A stretch of DNA of 64,000 nucleotides from Druceiella hillmani (lineage: Eukaryota > Arthropoda > Insecta > Lepidoptera > Hepialidae): positions 6,870,501 through 6,934,500 of the forward strand of contig JAYKKI010000038.1 of assembly GCA_039881145.1 (NCBI GenBank). Reading direction: 5' to 3'. The notes below the pieces were generated by a model. It was not told where the DNA came from and did not search any database. It saw only the letters and a program-made list of their open reading frames with translations. This document shows positions 63,781 through 64,000 of the stretch, one piece after another; the first letter of the stretch is position 1, and the number at the start of each line of letters is the position of its first letter. Position numbers and translations under genes: made by a program.

Positions 63781-64000
63781 TTTTTAAAGCTTTGTAATGA
63801 AAAAGAAATTTAGACAACTTGACACTCTTTTAATGAACATATATAGTAGTATATCTAGTAACTTCTATACATTAACAACACCCGTAAATATTCAGGTATC
63901 ACAGTTGGCTGCAGGGAAGGAAATTATCTTAAAATTTACGTATCTATTTCTTATTGTGAGTACATATTTTTCAATCGAAACTTACTTTTTATTATACACA

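Larger units (their letters stand above)
52768..64000 (+). other. SMS: Spermine synthase intron 3 (at least 11 kb, open to the right)
   Basis: No further SMS exon was recognised. The region is filled by an RTE-like relic, a jockey element and an unclassified transposase relic. 52768-53700 and 54580-56010 show nothing else. Confidence 0.6.

Overview
The window is AT-rich (roughly 70% A+T by eye), with short exons, GT-AG introns of up to 15 kb and many decayed transposable elements. This fits an insect, or at least an arthropod, nuclear genome; the order cannot be fixed from the sequence. I recognise two host genes, arranged head to head. Akirin lies on the minus strand and is complete: five coding exons at 34874-34697, 27219-27011, 24533-24408, 10104-9981 and 8401-8391, giving 215 codons plus stop. 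Spermine synthase lies on the plus strand and only its 5' part is present: exons at 36577-36858, 51966-52074 and 52645-52767. Its catalytic exons must lie beyond the right edge. About 1.7 kb separates the two start codons and probably holds both promoters. Nearly every other line of open reading frame is chance or a transposon relic.

Layout: 0-8.4 kb, downstream of akirin, holds a broken P-element-type (THAP) transposase. 8.4-34.9 kb is the akirin gene. Its introns hold an RTE-like retrotransposon tail (8.9-9.3 kb), an internally deleted Tigger/pogo element with both ends (16.4-17.4 kb), a decayed IS630/Tc1-type transposase (19.1-19.9 kb) with a second copy of its 3' end next to a Helitron helicase scrap (20.3-20.6 kb), an internally deleted Helitron with both ends (21.0-22.5 kb), a jockey-like reverse transcriptase relic (23.0-23.9 kb), a ZBED-type hAT element with both ends (27.7-30.1 kb) and a mariner relic (32.4-33.5 kb). 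34.9-36.6 kb is the divergent intergenic region. The 15-kb first intron of spermine synthase holds a 2.9-kb inverted-repeat element with a decayed transposase I cannot classify (38.9-41.8 kb) and a ZMYM1/TTF-type hAT relic (45.5-47.3 kb). After exon 3 come an RTE-like relic (53.7-54.6 kb), a nearly complete jockey-clade retrotransposon with a perfect 17-bp target-site duplication and a poly(A) tail (56.0-60.6 kb, minus strand), and a second, unrelated unclassified transposase relic (61.4-62.8 kb, minus strand).

Most notable: (1) akirin's conserved C-terminus is rebuilt only by a last coding exon of 11 bases, downstream of an exon with an unusual His-rich insert. (2) The jockey element is split by a near-perfect 104-bp-arm palindrome whose arms each carry a hammerhead-ribozyme-like core. 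(3) Two transposase families that do not fit the common superfamilies as I know them. The two host genes act in separate pathways (nuclear immune/chromatin cofactor; polyamine synthesis), and nothing here shows a functional link beyond shared promoter space. No tRNA, rRNA or CRISPR was seen.
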